From NCBI RefSeq assembly GCF_000974685.2, contig NZ_AP018738.1, positions 496,001 to 560,000 on the forward strand: a DNA stretch of 64,000 nucleotides, read 5' to 3'. The notes under the pieces are model-generated. The model was not told the DNA's origin, searched no databases, and worked only from the letters and a program-made list of their open reading frames with translations. The translations under genes were made by a program, and so were the position numbers. Shown here one piece after another: positions 13,721-24,008 of this stretch. This DNA comes from Ferriphaselus amnicola (GTDB lineage Bacteria; Pseudomonadota; Gammaproteobacteria; Burkholderiales; Gallionellaceae). Numbering within the stretch: the first letter of the stretch is position 1; each line of letters begins with the position of its first letter.

Positions 13721-14340
13721 TGGAACTGAAGGTCATTAACGAAAACGGTCAGGCTGCAGCAAGCATTAGTGCTTCTGATGAGCTGTTCGGTCGTGAATAC
13801 AATGAGGCGTTGGTTCACCAAGTGGTGACGGCGTATCAGTCGAATGCCCGTGCTGCGAACAGCAAGCAAAAGGGTCGTAGTGAGATCGCCAAGTCCACTC
13901 GCAAGCCGTTCGCCCAAAAGGGTACTGGTCGTGCGCGTGCCGGTATGGCATCCAGCCCGCTGTGGCGTGGTGGTGGCAAGATATTCCCGAACACTGGTGA
14001 AGAGAACTACACCCACAAGGTCAATCGCAAGATGTATCGCGCAGGTCTGGCTTCTATTTTCTCCCGTCTGGTTGCTGAAGGCCGCTTGACCGTAGTTGAC
14101 AGTCTGAATGTGGATGCACCTAAGACTAAGCTGTTGGCCGATAAGGTCAAGGCGATGGGCTTGGATCGCGTGCTGATCATCACCGACAACCTTGATGAGA
14201 ATCTGTTCTTATCTTCCCGCAACCTGCCGAACGTGCTGGTTCTGGAGCCGCATCAAGCTGACCCAGTCAGTCTGGTTCGTTTCCCCAGCGTGCTGGTGAC
14301 TCGCGGTGCTGTGGTGAAAATTGAGGAGATGCTGGCATGA
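13720..14340 (+). CDS. rplD: 50S ribosomal protein L4
   Basis: L4 binds 23S rRNA domain I and lines the exit tunnel through its long loop ([19 protein letters not shown] is visible). In E. coli it also represses the S10 operon through the leader; the leader here is short (about 48 bases), so that mechanism is not obviously conserved. Two adjacent ATG codons exist (13717 and 13720); 13720 is preferred because the product then begins MELKVI as in relatives. It has 206 residues. Confidence 0.97.
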   Translation: MELKVINENGQAAASISASDELFGREYNEALVHQVVTAYQSNARAANSKQKGRSEIAKSTRKPFAQKGTGRARAGMASSPLWRGGGKIFPNTGEENYTHKVNRKMYRAGLASIFSRLVAEGRLTVVDSLNVDAPKTKLLADKVKAMGLDRVLIITDNLDENLFLSSRNLPNVLVLEPHQADPVSLVRFPSVLVTRGAVVKIEEMLA

Positions 14341-14654
14341 GCACACTAAAGTTCAGTGAAGAGCGTCTGATGAAAGTGCTGTTGGCACCACAGATCTCTG
14401 AAAAAGCGACCTTCGTTGCCGAGAAAAATGAGCAGGTGATCTTCCGTGTTGCGACTGATGCTACCAAGCCTGAAGTCAAGGCTGCGGTCGAGATGATGTT
14501 TAAAGTCACCGTGGATAGTGTGCAGATCGCCAATGTGAAGGGTAAGCAAAAGCGTTTTGGCCGTTTCATGGGTCGCCGCAATGACTGGAAGAAGGCCTAT
14601 GTGTGCCTAACTCCGGGTCAGGAGATCAATTTCGCCGTAGGTGAGCAAGGATAA
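14337..14654 (+). CDS. rplW: 50S ribosomal protein L23
   Basis: L23 sits at the tunnel exit, where trigger factor and SRP dock. It has 105 residues. The start ATG overlaps the rplD stop as ATGA, indicating translational coupling. The C-terminal basic segment [20 protein letters not shown] is typical of the family. Confidence 0.97.
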   Translation: MSTLKFSEERLMKVLLAPQISEKATFVAEKNEQVIFRVATDATKPEVKAAVEMMFKVTVDSVQIANVKGKQKRFGRFMGRRNDWKKAYVCLTPGQEINFAVGEQG

Positions 14655-14659
14655 TTATC

Positions 14660-15487
14660 ATGGCACTCATCAAACTAAAACCAACTACTCCTGGTCAGCG
14701 CGCTGTTGTGCGCGTGGTCACCCCTGGCTTGCACAAGGGTCGTCCCGTTGCTGCGCTGGTCGAGAAGAAAACCAAGACCGCTGGTCGTAACCATAACGGT
14801 CACATCACAACCCGTCACATGGGTGGTGGACACAAGCAGCACTATCGTCTGGTCGATTTCCGTCGCAATAAGGATGGCGTGCCGGCGACTGTCGAACGTA
14901 TCGAATATGATCCGAACCGCAGTGCTCACTTGGCTCTGTTGTGCTACGCCGATGGCGAACGCGCTTACATCATCGCCCCCAAGGGTGTTGCTGCTGGCGC
15001 AACCCTGATGAATGGCTCGGAAGCGCCGATCAAGTCGGGTAACTGCTTGCCACTGCGTAATATCCCAGTCGGTTCCACTATTCACTGTATCGAGATGCTG
15101 GCTGGCAAGGGTGCGCAATTGGCACGCTCCGCTGGTACTTCGGTTCAGTTGCTGGCTCGCGAAGGGGCTTACGCTCAGCTGCGTCTGCGCTCTGGTGAAA
15201 TTCGCAAGGTGCACGTTGATTGTCGCGCAACCCTGGGCGAAGTCGGTAACGGCGAACATTCGCTGCGTTCTATCGGTAAGGCTGGTGCGATGCGCTGGCG
15301 CGGTGTTCGTCCTACCGTTCGCGGTGTAGTGATGAACCCGGTCGATCACCCGCACGGTGGTGGTGAAGGTAAGACCGCAGCTGGCCGTCATCCGGTAAGC
15401 CCATGGGGTACTCCGGCTAAGGGCTTCCGCACCCGTAACAATAAGCGTACCGATACGATGATCGTGCGCCGTCGCTTTCAGAAATAA
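14660..15487 (+). CDS. rplB: 50S ribosomal protein L2
   Basis: L2 is needed for subunit association and peptidyl-transferase activity. It has 275 residues. The conserved C-terminal region containing [20 protein letters not shown] is intact, including the histidine close to the active site, and the N-terminal RNA-binding domain ([20 protein letters not shown]) is present. It starts 5 bases after the rplW stop. Confidence 0.98.
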   Translation: MALIKLKPTTPGQRAVVRVVTPGLHKGRPVAALVEKKTKTAGRNHNGHITTRHMGGGHKQHYRLVDFRRNKDGVPATVERIEYDPNRSAHLALLCYADGERAYIIAPKGVAAGATLMNGSEAPIKSGNCLPLRNIPVGSTIHCIEMLAGKGAQLARSAGTSVQLLAREGAYAQLRLRSGEIRKVHVDCRATLGEVGNGEHSLRSIGKAGAMRWRGVRPTVRGVVMNPVDHPHGGGEGKTAAGRHPVSPWGTPAKGFRTRNNKRTDTMIVRRRFQK

Positions 15488-15500
15488 GGGGTAGATAAAC

Positions 15501-15776
15501 ATGGCACGTTCCATTAAAAAAGGCCCGTTTGTTGACGCTCACCTGTTGAAGAAAGTTGAAACGGTGCGTGCAACCAACGACAAGCGTCCATTGAAGACTT
15601 GGTCGCGTCGTTCCACAGTGTTGCCTGATTTCGTCGGCCTGACCATCGCCATTCATAATGGCAAGCAGCATATTCCGGTGTACATCTCCGAGAATATGGT
15701 GGGTCACAAGCTTGGCGAGTTTTCGCTGACGCGCACCTTCAAGGGTCACGCAGCGGACAAGAAGGCGAAGAGATAA
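15501..15776 (+). CDS. rpsS: 30S ribosomal protein S19
   Basis: S19 is a head protein of the 30S subunit that pairs with S13. It has 91 residues, starting [20 protein letters not shown], and contains the conserved [21 protein letters not shown] purine-rich AAGGGG lies upstream of the ATG. It is in the S10 operon between rplB and rplV. Confidence 0.98.
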   Translation: MARSIKKGPFVDAHLLKKVETVRATNDKRPLKTWSRRSTVLPDFVGLTIAIHNGKQHIPVYISENMVGHKLGEFSLTRTFKGHAADKKAKR

Positions 15777-15785
15777 GGAGACATG

Positions 15786-16115
15786 ATGAACACAACAGCA
15801 CAAGTGAAGGGTGTTCGCCTGTCGGCGCAGAAAGGACGTCTGGTCGCTGACCAGATTCGCGGTCTGCCAGTCGGTCAAGCACTGAATATCCTGACTTTTA
15901 GCCCGAAGAAAGGCGCCGTCATCATCAAGAAGGCGCTGGAGTCCGCAATCGCCAATGCCGAGCACAATGACGGTGCCGACATCGACGAATTGAAGGTCGC
16001 TTCTATTTATGTGGATAAGGCAGCTTCTCTGAAGCGTATGTCGCCCCGTGCTAAGGGTCGCGGCAATCGCATCGAAAAGCAGACCAGTCACATCACGATC
16101 ACCGTCGGGAACTGA
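15786..16115 (+). CDS. rplV: 50S ribosomal protein L22
   Basis: L22 contacts all 23S domains and its beta hairpin lines the exit tunnel (the macrolide-resistance site in other species). ATG codons occur at 15783 and 15786; the second is 5 bases from AAGGAG (15775-15780) and is preferred. It has 109 residues. The conserved RLVADQIRG and [20 protein letters not shown] segments are present. Confidence 0.97.
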   Translation: MNTTAQVKGVRLSAQKGRLVADQIRGLPVGQALNILTFSPKKGAVIIKKALESAIANAEHNDGADIDELKVASIYVDKAASLKRMSPRAKGRGNRIEKQTSHITITVGN

Positions 16116-16124
16116 GGATAGATT

Positions 16125-16835
16125 ATGGGACAGAAAATTCATCCAACCGGTTTTCGGTTGAGCGTGCGCAAGGACTGGTCGTCCAAGTGGTTTGCTAACA
16201 GCAAGCACTTTGCCGAGCAGTTGCACAAGGACATCGAAGTTCGTGACTACCTCAAGAAGAAGCTGACTAATGCTGGCATCTCCAAGGTGGTAATCGAGCG
16301 TCCGGCCAAGAATGCCAAGGTAACTATCTACACGGCTCGTCCGGGCGTAGTGATTGGCAAGAAGGGCGAAGATATCGGCGCTCTGCGTGCTGAGCTGAAG
16401 AAGCGTATGGGTCTGCCTGACGTGGCATTGAACATCGAAGAAGTGCGCAAGCCTGAAATCGATGCTCAGTTGATCGCTGACAGCATTACCTCGCAACTGG
16501 AAAAGCGCATCATGTTCCGTCGCGCCATGAAGCGTGCGATGCAGAATGCAATGCGTCTGGGTGCTCAAGGCATCAAGATCATGAGCTCGGGTCGTTTGAA
16601 TGGCATCGAAATCGCACGTACCGAATGGTATCGCGAAGGTCGTGTGCCACTACACACCCTGCGTGCGAATATTGATTACGGTACCTCGGAAGCTAAGACC
16701 ACTTACGGCATCATTGGTGTCAAGGTCTGGGTATTCAAGGGCGAGCATACTGGCCTGGAAGAAGTGGCTGCACCTGCCGCTGAACCGGAAAAGAAAGTAA
16801 GAAAGTCGGGAGCTAAACATGCTACAGCCAGCTAG
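16125..16835 (+). CDS. rpsC: 30S ribosomal protein S3
   Basis: S3 forms part of the mRNA entry channel and helicase activity of the ribosome. It has 236 residues with the KH-domain motif [13 protein letters not shown] and the C-terminal domain containing [20 protein letters not shown]. The last 17 bases overlap the start of rplP, a tight coupling. Confidence 0.98.
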   Translation: MGQKIHPTGFRLSVRKDWSSKWFANSKHFAEQLHKDIEVRDYLKKKLTNAGISKVVIERPAKNAKVTIYTARPGVVIGKKGEDIGALRAELKKRMGLPDVALNIEEVRKPEIDAQLIADSITSQLEKRIMFRRAMKRAMQNAMRLGAQGIKIMSSGRLNGIEIARTEWYREGRVPLHTLRANIDYGTSEAKTTYGIIGVKVWVFKGEHTGLEEVAAPAAEPEKKVRKSGAKHATAS

Positions 16836-17235
16836 AAGAAAATACCGCAAAGAGCAGAAGGGCCGAAACACTGGCTTGGCGACTCGCGGCAACAAAGTGA
16901 GTTTCGGTGAGTTTGGTCTGAAGGCCATGGGTCGTGGTCGTCTGACGGCGCGTCAGATTGAGGCGGCACGTCGTGCGATGACCCGTCACATCAAGCGTGG
17001 TGGACGCATCTGGATCCGTGTATTCCCAGATAAGCCGATTTCCAAGAAGCCAGCTGAAGTGCGTATGGGTAACGGTAAGGGTAATCCGGAGTACTACGTA
17101 GCCGAGATCCAGCCGGGCAAAATGCTGTACGAAATGGATGGTGTTGCAGAAGAGTTGGCGCGCGAGGCATTCCGCCTGGCATCTGCCAAGTTGCCAATCG
17201 CGACTTCGTTCGTGATTAGACAAGTAGGGGCTTAA
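16819..17235 (+). CDS. rplP: 50S ribosomal protein L16
   Basis: L16 organises the A-site tRNA-binding region of the 50S subunit. It has 138 residues, beginning [20 protein letters not shown]; the segment [20 protein letters not shown] is the conserved core containing the arginine hydroxylated in some bacteria. It overlaps rpsC by 17 bases. Confidence 0.98.
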   Translation: MLQPARRKYRKEQKGRNTGLATRGNKVSFGEFGLKAMGRGRLTARQIEAARRAMTRHIKRGGRIWIRVFPDKPISKKPAEVRMGNGKGNPEYYVAEIQPGKMLYEMDGVAEELAREAFRLASAKLPIATSFVIRQVGA

Positions 17236-17236
17236 C

Positions 17237-17428
17237 ATGAAGGCAAGTGAACTGAGAGCAAAGTCCGCAGAAGAGTTGAATCAGGAAGTGTTGTCCCTGA
17301 CCAAGGCTCAATTCGGCCTGCGTATGCAGAAGGCTACCCAGCAACTGAGCAATACCAGCCAGATGCGTAAGGTTCGCCGCGACATCGCTCGTGCGAAAAC
17401 TGTTTTGACTGAGAAGGGTGCTAAGTAA
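17237..17428 (+). CDS. rpmC: 50S ribosomal protein L29
   Basis: L29 is a small two-helix protein near the tunnel exit. It has 63 residues, starting [20 protein letters not shown], which is characteristic. It follows rplP after a single base, and its stop overlaps the rpsQ start (TAATG). Confidence 0.97.
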   Translation: MKASELRAKSAEELNQEVLSLTKAQFGLRMQKATQQLSNTSQMRKVRRDIARAKTVLTEKGAK

Positions 17429-17691
17429 TGACTACGACTAATCTGAAGCGTACTCTGACCGGCACTGTGACCAGCGACAAGATGGATAAGACCGTGACTG
17501 TTCTGATCGAACGTAAGGTCAAGCATCCGCTGCTGGGCAAGATTATCCGCGTTTCTAAGAAATACCACGCTCACGACGAGAACAACGAGTTCCGTCAAGG
17601 CGATGTTGTGGTGATCGAAGAGTGCCGTCCTTTGGCTAAAACCAAGGCGTGGCGCGTGGCAAAGCTGGTGGAAAAATCAGAGGCTGCATAA
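17428..17691 (+). CDS. rpsQ: 30S ribosomal protein S17
   Basis: S17 is a primary 16S rRNA binding protein. It has 87 residues, with the conserved [18 protein letters not shown] and [19 protein letters not shown] segments. The start shares one base with the rpmC stop. It is the last gene of the S10 block; a hairpin/promoter region follows. Confidence 0.97.
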   Translation: MTTTNLKRTLTGTVTSDKMDKTVTVLIERKVKHPLLGKIIRVSKKYHAHDENNEFRQGDVVVIEECRPLAKTKAWRVAKLVEKSEAA

Positions 17692-17700
17692 TAATTTCAA

Positions 17701-17731
17701 ATTCAGCTTGCGCTACGGCGCAAGTTTGAAT
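17701..17731 (+). terminator. Hairpin after rpsQ, terminator-like and overlapping the rplN promoter
   Basis: CTTGCGC (17707-17713) and GCGCAAG (17718-17724) form a 7-bp stem around a TACG loop, extended by ATTCA/TGAAT with a small bulge. No long U run follows, so any termination is probably partial. The -35 box of the next promoter is in the left arm. Confidence 0.4.
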
Positions 17732-17736
17732 AGAAT
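17708..17736 (+). promoter_or_regulatory. Promoter of the spc block (rplN)
   Basis: TTGCGC (17708-17713) and TAGAAT (17731-17736) are separated by 17 bases. The -10 and discriminator read TAGAATGCGCGG, the same 12 bases as in the rpsL promoter at 8295-8306. This points to coordinated, probably stringent, control of the two blocks. The leader to rplN is about 88 bases. Confidence 0.6.
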
Positions 17737-17752
17737 GCGCGGCTTCGTAAAT

Positions 17753-17822
17753 CGCCGCTCTAAGTGGCGACCTAACCCGAACGGGTTCCAAAACTAGCCG
17801 CTTCTGAGCGGACAAAGTTGGA
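17753..17822 (+). promoter_or_regulatory. Structured leader of rplN (three small hairpins; possible RBS pairing)
   Basis: Three consecutive hairpins can be drawn: CGCCGCT/AGTGGCG (17753-17759 with 17763-17769, one G-U pair), AACCC/GGGTT (17774-17778 with 17783-17787) and CCGCT/AGCGG (17798-17802 with 17807-17811). TCCAA (17787-17791) could instead pair with TTGGA (17818-17822), which overlaps the ribosome-binding site. It could be an autogenous control site; this is inference. Confidence 0.35.
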
Positions 17823-17830
17823 GATTGATA

Positions 17831-18199
17831 ATGATACAAATGCAGTCAGTTTTGGAAGTGGCCGACAATACCGGCGCGCGTTCCGTCATGTGCATCAAGG
17901 TGCTGGGCGGTTCCAAGCGTCGTTACGCAGCCATTGGTGATGTGATCAAGGTCAGCATTCGTGATGCTGCTCCTCGTGGTCGCGTCAAGAAGGGCGATGT
18001 ATACAATGCTGTGGTGGTGCGTACTGCCAAGGGTGTTCGTCGTTCGGATGGATCGCTGGTCAAGTTCGATAGCAATGCTGCGGTGTTGCTGAATAACAAG
18101 CTGGAGCCAATCGGTACTCGCATCTTCGGGCCAGTTACGCGTGAATTGCGTACTGAGAAGTTCATGAAGATCGTGTCCCTGGCGCCGGAAGTGCTGTAA
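17831..18199 (+). CDS. rplN: 50S ribosomal protein L14
   Basis: L14 is at the subunit interface. The ATG at 17831 gives [20 protein letters not shown] and 122 residues, matching the family; an in-frame TTG at 17825 is closer to the GGAG site and is rejected. The conserved [13 protein letters not shown] segment is present. It is the first gene of the spc block, after its own promoter. Confidence 0.97.
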   Translation: MIQMQSVLEVADNTGARSVMCIKVLGGSKRRYAAIGDVIKVSIRDAAPRGRVKKGDVYNAVVVRTAKGVRRSDGSLVKFDSNAAVLLNNKLEPIGTRIFGPVTRELRTEKFMKIVSLAPEVL

Positions 18200-18223
18200 C
18201 CGCCGCAATTGCAAGGATAAATC

Positions 18224-18538
18224 ATGCAAAAGATTAAAAAGAACGACGATGTGATCGTCATCGCTGGCAAGGACAAAGGTAATCGCGGCAGCGTGCAGCG
18301 CGTACTTGGTGAGTTCCTGTTGGTTGGTGGAATCAACAAGGTCAAGAAGCATCAAAAACCGAATCCGGTGAAGGGTGTGTCTGGCGGTATCGTTGAGATG
18401 GAAAAGCCGATTCATATCTCCAATGTGGCAATTTTCAATGCCGCTGCGAAGAAGGGTGATCGTGTTGGGATTAAGGTGCTGGAAGACGGTCGCAAGGTGC
18501 GCGTGTTCAAATCCAGTGGCGAACAGATTGACGCTTAA
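18224..18538 (+). CDS. rplX: 50S ribosomal protein L24
   Basis: L24 is an assembly-initiator protein that binds 23S rRNA domain I. It has 104 residues. A KOW motif is visible in [26 protein letters not shown] lies upstream of the ATG. It is second in the spc block. Confidence 0.97.
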   Translation: MQKIKKNDDVIVIAGKDKGNRGSVQRVLGEFLLVGGINKVKKHQKPNPVKGVSGGIVEMEKPIHISNVAIFNAAAKKGDRVGIKVLEDGRKVRVFKSSGEQIDA

Positions 18539-18551
18539 GGGGTGATGAAAC

Positions 18552-19091
18552 ATGGCACGTTTGTATGATGTTTACAAAGACTCCGTAGCGCCTGAACTGA
18601 TGGCTAAGTTCGGTTACAAGTCTGTGATGGAAGTTCCTCGCATTGAGAAGATCACCTTGAATATGGGTGTGGGCGAAGCGGTGGCGGATAAGAAAGTAAT
18701 GGAGCATGCAGTTGGTGATATGCAGAAGATTGCAGGTCAGAAACCTATTGTGACCAACTCCAAAAAATCCATTGCTGGCTTCAAGATTCGGGAAGGCTAT
18801 CCAGTGGGCTGTAAAGTTACGCTCCGCAAAGAGCGCATGTATGAGTTCTTGGATCGTCTAGTGACCGTGGCTATTCCACGTATTCGTGACTTCCGTGGGA
18901 TTTCTGCCAAGTCGTTTGATGGTCGTGGAAATTACAACATGGGTGTCAAAGAGCAGATCATTTTCCCTGAGATCGAGTACGACAAGATCGACGCGCTGCG
19001 TGGTATGAATATTACTATCACCACTACAGCTAAGACCGACGATGAAGCGCGTGCCTTGCTGGCTGCGTTCAAATTCCCTTTCAAGAACTGA
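18552..19091 (+). CDS. rplE: 50S ribosomal protein L5
   Basis: L5 binds 5S rRNA and contacts P-site tRNA. It has 179 residues, as in E. coli. The segments [13 protein letters not shown] and [20 protein letters not shown] are conserved. In E. coli S8 represses the operon by binding near the rplE start; a site here was not worked out. Confidence 0.98.
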   Translation: MARLYDVYKDSVAPELMAKFGYKSVMEVPRIEKITLNMGVGEAVADKKVMEHAVGDMQKIAGQKPIVTNSKKSIAGFKIREGYPVGCKVTLRKERMYEFLDRLVTVAIPRIRDFRGISAKSFDGRGNYNMGVKEQIIFPEIEYDKIDALRGMNITITTTAKTDDEARALLAAFKFPFKN

Positions 19092-19099
19092 GGAACGAG

Positions 19100-19405
19100 A
19101 TGGCTAAGTTATCCGTGATTAACCGCGACTTGAAGCGCCGCGAAATCGTCAAGAAGTTCGCTGCCAAGCGCGCTGCCTTGCTGGCGATCATCGAGGATGT
19201 AAAGTCGAGCGATGAGCAGCGTTTTGAAGCTCGTTTGAAGTTGCAAGCTTTGCCGCGCGATGCTAGCCCGGTTCGTTTGCGTAATCGTTGTGCACTGACT
19301 GGTCGTCCACGTGGCACGTTCAGGAAGTTTGGTCTGGGTCGCATCAAGGTGCGTGAGTACGCGATGCGTGGCGAAATCCCCGGTGTCGTCAAGGCAAGCT
19401 GGTAA
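19100..19405 (+). CDS. rpsN: 30S ribosomal protein S14, zinc-independent form
   Basis: S14 is a late 30S head assembly protein. It has 101 residues, the long form without a CXXC zinc ribbon; the C-terminal core [20 protein letters not shown] is present with a single cysteine. It starts 8 bases after the rplE stop. Confidence 0.97.
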   Translation: MAKLSVINRDLKRREIVKKFAAKRAALLAIIEDVKSSDEQRFEARLKLQALPRDASPVRLRNRCALTGRPRGTFRKFGLGRIKVREYAMRGEIPGVVKASW

Positions 19406-19422
19406 GCAGGTAGGAGTAAGTT

Positions 19423-19821
19423 ATGAGCATGAGTGATCCAATCTCCGATATGCTGACGCGCATCCGTAATGCGCAGATGGCGGAAAAGGCTGTAGTTAAG
19501 ATGCCTTCCTCCAAGCTGAAGTCAGCTATTGCACAGGTTTTGAAGGACGAAGGTTACATTGATGATTTCAGTGTTGCTGCGTCTGAAGGCGGTAAGGCTG
19601 CGATGGAAATCGCTCTGAAATACTACGCTGGTCGTCCCGTTATTGAGACAATTCAGCGAGTCAGCCGCCCAGGCCTGCGTATGTATAAGGGCAGCAATGA
19701 TATTCCTAAGGTGATGAATGGTTTGGGTATTGCCATTGTTTCTACCTCCAAGGGTTTGATGACTGATCGCAAAGCACGCGCCAATGGTATCGGTGGCGAA
19801 GTGTTGTGTATCGTCGCGTAA
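19423..19821 (+). CDS. rpsH: 30S ribosomal protein S8
   Basis: S8 is a primary 16S rRNA binding protein and, in E. coli, the spc operon repressor. It has 132 residues, beginning [18 protein letters not shown]; an alternative ATG two codons later is possible. The C-terminal [20 protein letters not shown] is typical. Confidence 0.97.
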   Translation: MSMSDPISDMLTRIRNAQMAEKAVVKMPSSKLKSAIAQVLKDEGYIDDFSVAASEGGKAAMEIALKYYAGRPVIETIQRVSRPGLRMYKGSNDIPKVMNGLGIAIVSTSKGLMTDRKARANGIGGEVLCIVA

Positions 19822-19830
19822 GGGGTAGGC

Positions 19831-20364
19831 ATGTCTAGAGTAGCCAAGAATCCAGTAGTTGTTCCAGCGGGCGTGGAAGTAACCATCAGCGCAGATCAAA
19901 TCGTTATCAAGGGGCCGCAAGGTTCGTTGACGCAAGCGTTGAACGGCGATGTGTCTGTTGTTCGCGAAGGTGATGCGCTGTTGAGCAAGGCAAACAGCGA
20001 ATCGCGTCAGTCCAATGCTATGTCCGGCACCATTCGTGCGCTGCTAGCCAACATGGTGGTGGGTGTTACTAAGGGTTTTGAGCGTAAGCTGAATCTGGTT
20101 GGTGTGGGTTATCGAGCCCAAGCAGCTGGTGATACGCTGAATCTGACTCTCGGTTTCTCGCATCCGGTGGCATATAAAATGCCAGCAGGTGTGAAGGTGG
20201 CGACACCTACGCAAACCGAAGTTGTGTTGACCGGTGCTGATAAGCAGCAAGTTGGTCAGGTTGCCGCAGAGATTCGCGCCTTCCGTTCTCCTGAGCCTTA
20301 CAAGGGCAAGGGCGTGCGCTATAGCGACGAAGTGGTGATCCTGAAAGAAACCAAGAAGAAATAA
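19831..20364 (+). CDS. rplF: 50S ribosomal protein L6
   Basis: L6 lies near the factor-binding site of the 50S subunit. It has 177 residues, beginning [17 protein letters not shown], with the C-terminal repeat [17 protein letters not shown]. It is in the spc block between rpsH and rplR. Confidence 0.98.
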   Translation: MSRVAKNPVVVPAGVEVTISADQIVIKGPQGSLTQALNGDVSVVREGDALLSKANSESRQSNAMSGTIRALLANMVVGVTKGFERKLNLVGVGYRAQAAGDTLNLTLGFSHPVAYKMPAGVKVATPTQTEVVLTGADKQQVGQVAAEIRAFRSPEPYKGKGVRYSDEVVILKETKKK

Positions 20365-20375
20365 TCGAGGCGGAT

Positions 20376-20732
20376 ATGTCTAATAAGATTGAAGCACGTC
20401 AGCGCCGGTCACGTAAAACCCGTGCCAGAATCGCTGAACAAAAAGCTGTGCGTCTGGCGATTCATCGCACCAATCAGCACATTTACGCACAAGTGATCTC
20501 CGCTTGCGGCGGCAAGATTCTCGCATCTGCCTCGACCATCGAGGTTGAGGTGCGCAAGGATCTGTCGAACGGTGGTAACGCTGCTGCTGCAGCCGTTGTC
20601 GGCAAACTCATCGCTGAAAAGGCGAAGGCTGCTGGAGTTTCTCAGGTTGCATTCGACCGTTCCGGTTTTAAATACCATGGCCGTGTCAAGGCGCTGGCAG
20701 ATGCCGCGCGTGAAAACGGTCTGCAGTTCTAA
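20376..20732 (+). CDS. rplR: 50S ribosomal protein L18
   Basis: L18 carries 5S rRNA into the ribosome together with L5. It has 118 residues, with an arginine-rich N terminus ([13 protein letters not shown]) and the conserved C-terminal [20 protein letters not shown]. It starts 11 bases after rplF. Confidence 0.98.
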   Translation: MSNKIEARQRRSRKTRARIAEQKAVRLAIHRTNQHIYAQVISACGGKILASASTIEVEVRKDLSNGGNAAAAAVVGKLIAEKAKAAGVSQVAFDRSGFKYHGRVKALADAARENGLQF

Positions 20733-20745
20733 GTCGAGGTAGATG

Positions 20746-21264
20746 ATGGCTAAAGCGCAAGGTAGGGCACAGCAGGAAGAGCGTAGCGACGATTTCATCG
20801 AGAAGATGATCCATGTGAATCGCGTGACCAAAGTGGTCAAGGGTGGTCGCATCATGGGTTTCGCCGCGCTGACCGTAGTCGGTGATGCTGATGGACGTAT
20901 CGGCATGGGTAAGGGCAAGTCGAAAGAAGTGCCGGTGGCTGTGCAAAAGGCGATGGATGAATCCCGCCGTAAGATGGTTAAGGTTAATCTGAAGAACGGC
21001 ACGTTGCATCACGCAGTGATCGGTCGTCATGGTGCAGCAAAAGTGTTCATGATGCCCGCTTCTGAGGGTACCGGCATTATCGCAGGCGGTGCAATGCGTG
21101 CTGTGTTCGAGGCAGTTGGTGTGCATAACGTGTTGGCCAAGTGTATTGGCTCTAGCAACCCGTACAACGTGGTTCGCGCTACGCTGAATGGCTTGATGCA
21201 GCTCAATTCGCCTAGCGAGATCGCTGCTAAGCGCGGCAAGAGCGTTGAAGAAGTTCAGGGGTAA
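20746..21264 (+). CDS. rpsE: 30S ribosomal protein S5
   Basis: S5 affects translational fidelity and is the spectinomycin-related protein. ATG codons occur at 20743 and 20746; the second is 6 bases from GAGG (20736-20739) and is preferred, giving 172 residues. The RNA-binding domain [19 protein letters not shown] and the [17 protein letters not shown] segment are conserved. Confidence 0.97.
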   Translation: MAKAQGRAQQEERSDDFIEKMIHVNRVTKVVKGGRIMGFAALTVVGDADGRIGMGKGKSKEVPVAVQKAMDESRRKMVKVNLKNGTLHHAVIGRHGAAKVFMMPASEGTGIIAGGAMRAVFEAVGVHNVLAKCIGSSNPYNVVRATLNGLMQLNSPSEIAAKRGKSVEEVQG

Positions 21265-21266
21265 TC

Positions 21267-21452
21267 ATGGCTGAAGCAAAAAAACTGAAAGTGACGCTGG
21301 TCAAGAGCGTTATCGGCACAAAGCAGTCGCATCGCGATTGCGTGCGTGGTCTGGGTCTGCGCCGCATGAATCACACCGTTGAAGTGGAAGACACTCCAGC
21401 TGTGCGCGGTATGATCAACAAAGTGTATTACTTGGTTAAGTGCGAGGCGTAA
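21267..21452 (+). CDS. rpmD: 50S ribosomal protein L30
   Basis: L30 is a small 50S protein. It has 61 residues, containing the family signature [20 protein letters not shown]. It starts 2 bases after the rpsE stop and is directly followed by rplO with no gap. Confidence 0.97.
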   Translation: MAEAKKLKVTLVKSVIGTKQSHRDCVRGLGLRRMNHTVEVEDTPAVRGMINKVYYLVKCEA

Positions 21453-21887
21453 ATGGAACTGAATGACATCAAGCCTGGCGAAGGCTCCAAGCATTCCAAA
21501 CGTCGTGTCGGTCGTGGTATCGGCTCTGGTTTGGGTAAGACGGCTGGTCGTGGTCACAAAGGTCAGAAGTCTCGTTCTGGTGGCTTCCATAAAGTTGGTT
21601 TTGAAGGCGGACAGATGCCTTTGCAACGTCGCCTGCCGAAGCGTGGTTTCGTTTCGCTGACTCGCAATGACACTGCCGAAGTGCGTCTGTCTGACTTGCA
21701 GGCGTTGCCGGTTGACACCATTGATCTGTTGGCGTTGAAGCAAGCCGGCATCGTTCCTGCGATTGCATTGGCTGCCAAGGTGATTCTGTGTGGCGAGCTG
21801 ACTCGTGCAGTCACTCTGCAAGGTCTGACTGCAACCAAGGGTGCACGTGCTGCTGTTGAAGCAGCGGGCGGCAGCTTCGCTGAGTAA
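21453..21887 (+). CDS. rplO: 50S ribosomal protein L15
   Basis: L15 is a late 50S assembly protein. It has 144 residues, with a glycine- and arginine-rich N-terminal extension ([20 protein letters not shown]) that threads into rRNA. The start ATG abuts the rpmD stop. Confidence 0.98.
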   Translation: MELNDIKPGEGSKHSKRRVGRGIGSGLGKTAGRGHKGQKSRSGGFHKVGFEGGQMPLQRRLPKRGFVSLTRNDTAEVRLSDLQALPVDTIDLLALKQAGIVPAIALAAKVILCGELTRAVTLQGLTATKGARAAVEAAGGSFAE

Positions 21888-21895
21888 GGAAGTTC

Positions 21896-23206
21896 GTGAG
21901 CGCACCGGTCAAGAGCAATAACAAGTACGGTGACCTTAGTCAACGACTATGGTTCCTGCTTGGGGCGCTGGTGGTCTATCGTATCGGTGCGCATATTCCG
22001 GTACCTGGGATCGATCCAGTCGTCTTGGCGGATTTGTTCAAGCAGCAAAAAGGTGGAATCTTGGGCATGTTCAACATGTTCTCGGGAGGAGCGCTTTCGC
22101 GTTTCACCATCTTTGCGCTCGGTATCATGCCTTACATTTCAGCCTCCATCATCATGCAGTTGGCGACTATCGCTGTACCGCAGTTGGAGCAGTTGAAGAA
22201 GGAAGGTGAGGCCGGTCGTCGCAAGATCACCCAGTACACCCGTTACGGGACGCTGGCTCTGGCGGTGTTCCAAGCATTTGGTATTGCGGTAGCTTTGCAG
22301 GCTCAGGCAGGGTTGGTGATCAATCCAGGTTATATGTTCCAAGTGACCACGATGGTGACTTTGGTGACGGGTACGATGTTTCTGATGTGGCTGGGCGAGC
22401 AGATCACTGAGCGCGGTTTGGGTAACGGGATCTCTCTGATTATCTTCGCGGGTATCGCAGCGGGTCTGCCTACTGCTATTGGTAGCACGCTGGAGTTAGC
22501 TCGTACTGGTGCGTTCTCGATCCCGTTGGTGCTGTTCCTGCTGATCGGTGCGTTCGCTGTCACTGCTTTGGTCGTATTCGTTGAGCGCGGCCAGCGCAAG
22601 GTGCTAGTGAATTACGCTAAGCGTCAGGTGGGTAACAAGATCTACGGTGGTCAAGCTTCACACTTGCCATTGAAACTGAATATGGCTGGCGTGATCCCAC
22701 CGATCTTCGCTTCTTCTATCATCCTGTTTCCAGCGACGCTGGCAGGCTGGTTCGGTAGCGGCTCGGGTATGGGGTGGTTGAAGGACATCAGCGAGAAGTT
22801 GTCTCCAGGGCAGCCGATCTATGTGTTGTTCTACGCAGCAGCAATTGTGTTCTTCTGTTTCTTCTATACAGCGCTGGTATTCAGCCCGAAGGAGACGGCA
22901 GACAACCTGAAGAAGAGCGGCGCATTTTTGCCGGGTATTCGTCCAGGAGAGCAGACTGCGAAGTACATTGAGAAGATCATGCTGCGTTTGACGCTGGTGG
23001 GTGCGTTCTACATCACTTTGGTGTGTTTGCTGCCTGAGTTCTTGGTCGTTAAATGGAACGTACCGTTCTATTTTGGTGGTACCTCGTTGTTGATTCTGGT
23101 AGTCGTGACCATGGACTTTATGGCTCAAGTGCAGTCCTACTTGATGACACACCAGTACGAAAGCCTGCTGAAGAAGGCGAACTTCAAAGGTGGATTGGCG
23201 CGATAA
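21896..23206 (+). CDS. secY: Protein translocase subunit SecY
   Basis: SecY is the channel of the SecYEG translocon in the inner membrane. It has 436 residues and starts at GTG (21896), preceded by AAGGA. Ten membrane segments are apparent; the plug/TM2 region includes [20 protein letters not shown] and the cytoplasmic loops include [19 protein letters not shown]. It is cotranscribed with the spc genes, with infA following after 2 bases. Confidence 0.98.
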   Translation: MSAPVKSNNKYGDLSQRLWFLLGALVVYRIGAHIPVPGIDPVVLADLFKQQKGGILGMFNMFSGGALSRFTIFALGIMPYISASIIMQLATIAVPQLEQLKKEGEAGRRKITQYTRYGTLALAVFQAFGIAVALQAQAGLVINPGYMFQVTTMVTLVTGTMFLMWLGEQITERGLGNGISLIIFAGIAAGLPTAIGSTLELARTGAFSIPLVLFLLIGAFAVTALVVFVERGQRKVLVNYAKRQVGNKIYGGQASHLPLKLNMAGVIPPIFASSIILFPATLAGWFGSGSGMGWLKDISEKLSPGQPIYVLFYAAAIVFFCFFYTALVFSPKETADNLKKSGAFLPGIRPGEQTAKYIEKIMLRLTLVGAFYITLVCLLPEFLVVKWNVPFYFGGTSLLILVVVTMDFMAQVQSYLMTHQYESLLKKANFKGGLAR

Positions 23207-23208
23207 AG

Positions 23209-23427
23209 ATGAGTAAGGCAGATGCGATTCAAATGCAGGGCGAAGTAATTGAATCCCTGCCGAACGCGACCTTTCGCGTTAAGTTGGAAAATGGCCACAT
23301 AGTTCTGGGACACATTTCAGGAAAGATGCGGATGCACTACATTCGTATTTTGCCGGGCGACAAGGTAATGGTTGAGTTGACGCCCTATGATTTAAGCAAG
23401 GCGCGGATTACCTTCCGTTCCAAGTAG
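23209..23427 (+). CDS. infA: Translation initiation factor IF-1
   Basis: IF-1 occupies the ribosomal A site during initiation. It has 72 residues, the family length, starting [18 protein letters not shown] and ending [17 protein letters not shown]. The frame is open upstream through secY, but the ATG at 23209, 2 bases after the secY stop, is the family start. No strong ribosome-binding site is visible, so translation may depend on coupling to secY. Confidence 0.97.
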   Translation: MSKADAIQMQGEVIESLPNATFRVKLENGHIVLGHISGKMRMHYIRILPGDKVMVELTPYDLSKARITFRSK

Positions 23428-23449
23428 ATTTGGTTTTAAGGAGAGCATC

Positions 23450-23563
23450 ATGAGAGTGCAAGCATCTGTAAAAAAGATTTGCCGTAACTGCAAGGTTATT
23501 CGGCGCAATCGCATCGTGCGCGTGATCTGCACTGATCCGCGTCACAAGCAGCGTCAGGGTTGA
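23450..23563 (+). CDS. rpmJ: 50S ribosomal protein L36, zinc-binding form
   Basis: This 37-residue protein begins [22 protein letters not shown] lies upstream of the ATG. The zinc ligands Cys11, Cys14, Cys27 and His32 are all present, so it is the C+ form rather than the zinc-independent paralogue. It is the last gene of the spc block, between infA and rpsM. Confidence 0.96.
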   Translation: MRVQASVKKICRNCKVIRRNRIVRVICTDPRHKQRQG

Positions 23564-23622
23564 TTGGAAACAATCAAAACTGTATGGTTAATTTTAGACT
23601 TTTCAAGTGATAGGGTAGCTGC

Positions 23623-23988
23623 ATGGCACGTATTGCAGGGGTAAACATTCCGAATCATCAACACACCGTCATCGCGTTGACCGCGATTTACGGCATCGGA
23701 GACACGCGCGCTAAAGGAATTTGTGCGGCGCTAGGTATCGCTGAGTCCACTAAGATCAAGGACCTCACCGATGCTGAGATGGACAAGTTGCGTGAAGAAG
23801 TAGGCAAGTTCACGGTTGAGGGAGACCTCCGTCGTGAAGTGACTATGAGCATCAAGCGCTTGATGGACTTGGGCTGCTATCGTGGTTTGCGTCATCGTCG
23901 CGGCTTGCCGTGCCGTGGTCAGCGCACTCGCACTAATGCACGCACCCGTAAGGGACCGCGCAAGGCTATCGCCGGCGCCAAGAAGTAA
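23623..23988 (+). CDS. rpsM: 30S ribosomal protein S13
   Basis: S13 is a head protein that contacts P-site tRNA and the B1 bridge. It has 121 residues, beginning [20 protein letters not shown], with a basic C-terminal tail ([17 protein letters not shown]). It is the first gene of the alpha block; only 59 bases separate it from rpmJ and no convincing promoter was found there. Confidence 0.98.
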   Translation: MARIAGVNIPNHQHTVIALTAIYGIGDTRAKGICAALGIAESTKIKDLTDAEMDKLREEVGKFTVEGDLRREVTMSIKRLMDLGCYRGLRHRRGLPCRGQRTRTNARTRKGPRKAIAGAKK

Positions 23989-24008
23989 TTCGTTAAGAGG
24001 ATAGAGAC

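Noticed and set aside
15417-16568. 383-codon frame antisense to rplB, rpsS, rplV and rpsC
   Set aside because: It spans four well-conserved ribosomal protein genes on the other strand and encodes nothing recognisable.
23564-23622. Separate promoter for the alpha block before rpsM
   Set aside because: Only poor matches (TTGGAA with badly spaced TATGGT or TTAATT) were found in 59 bases; read-through from spc is sufficient.
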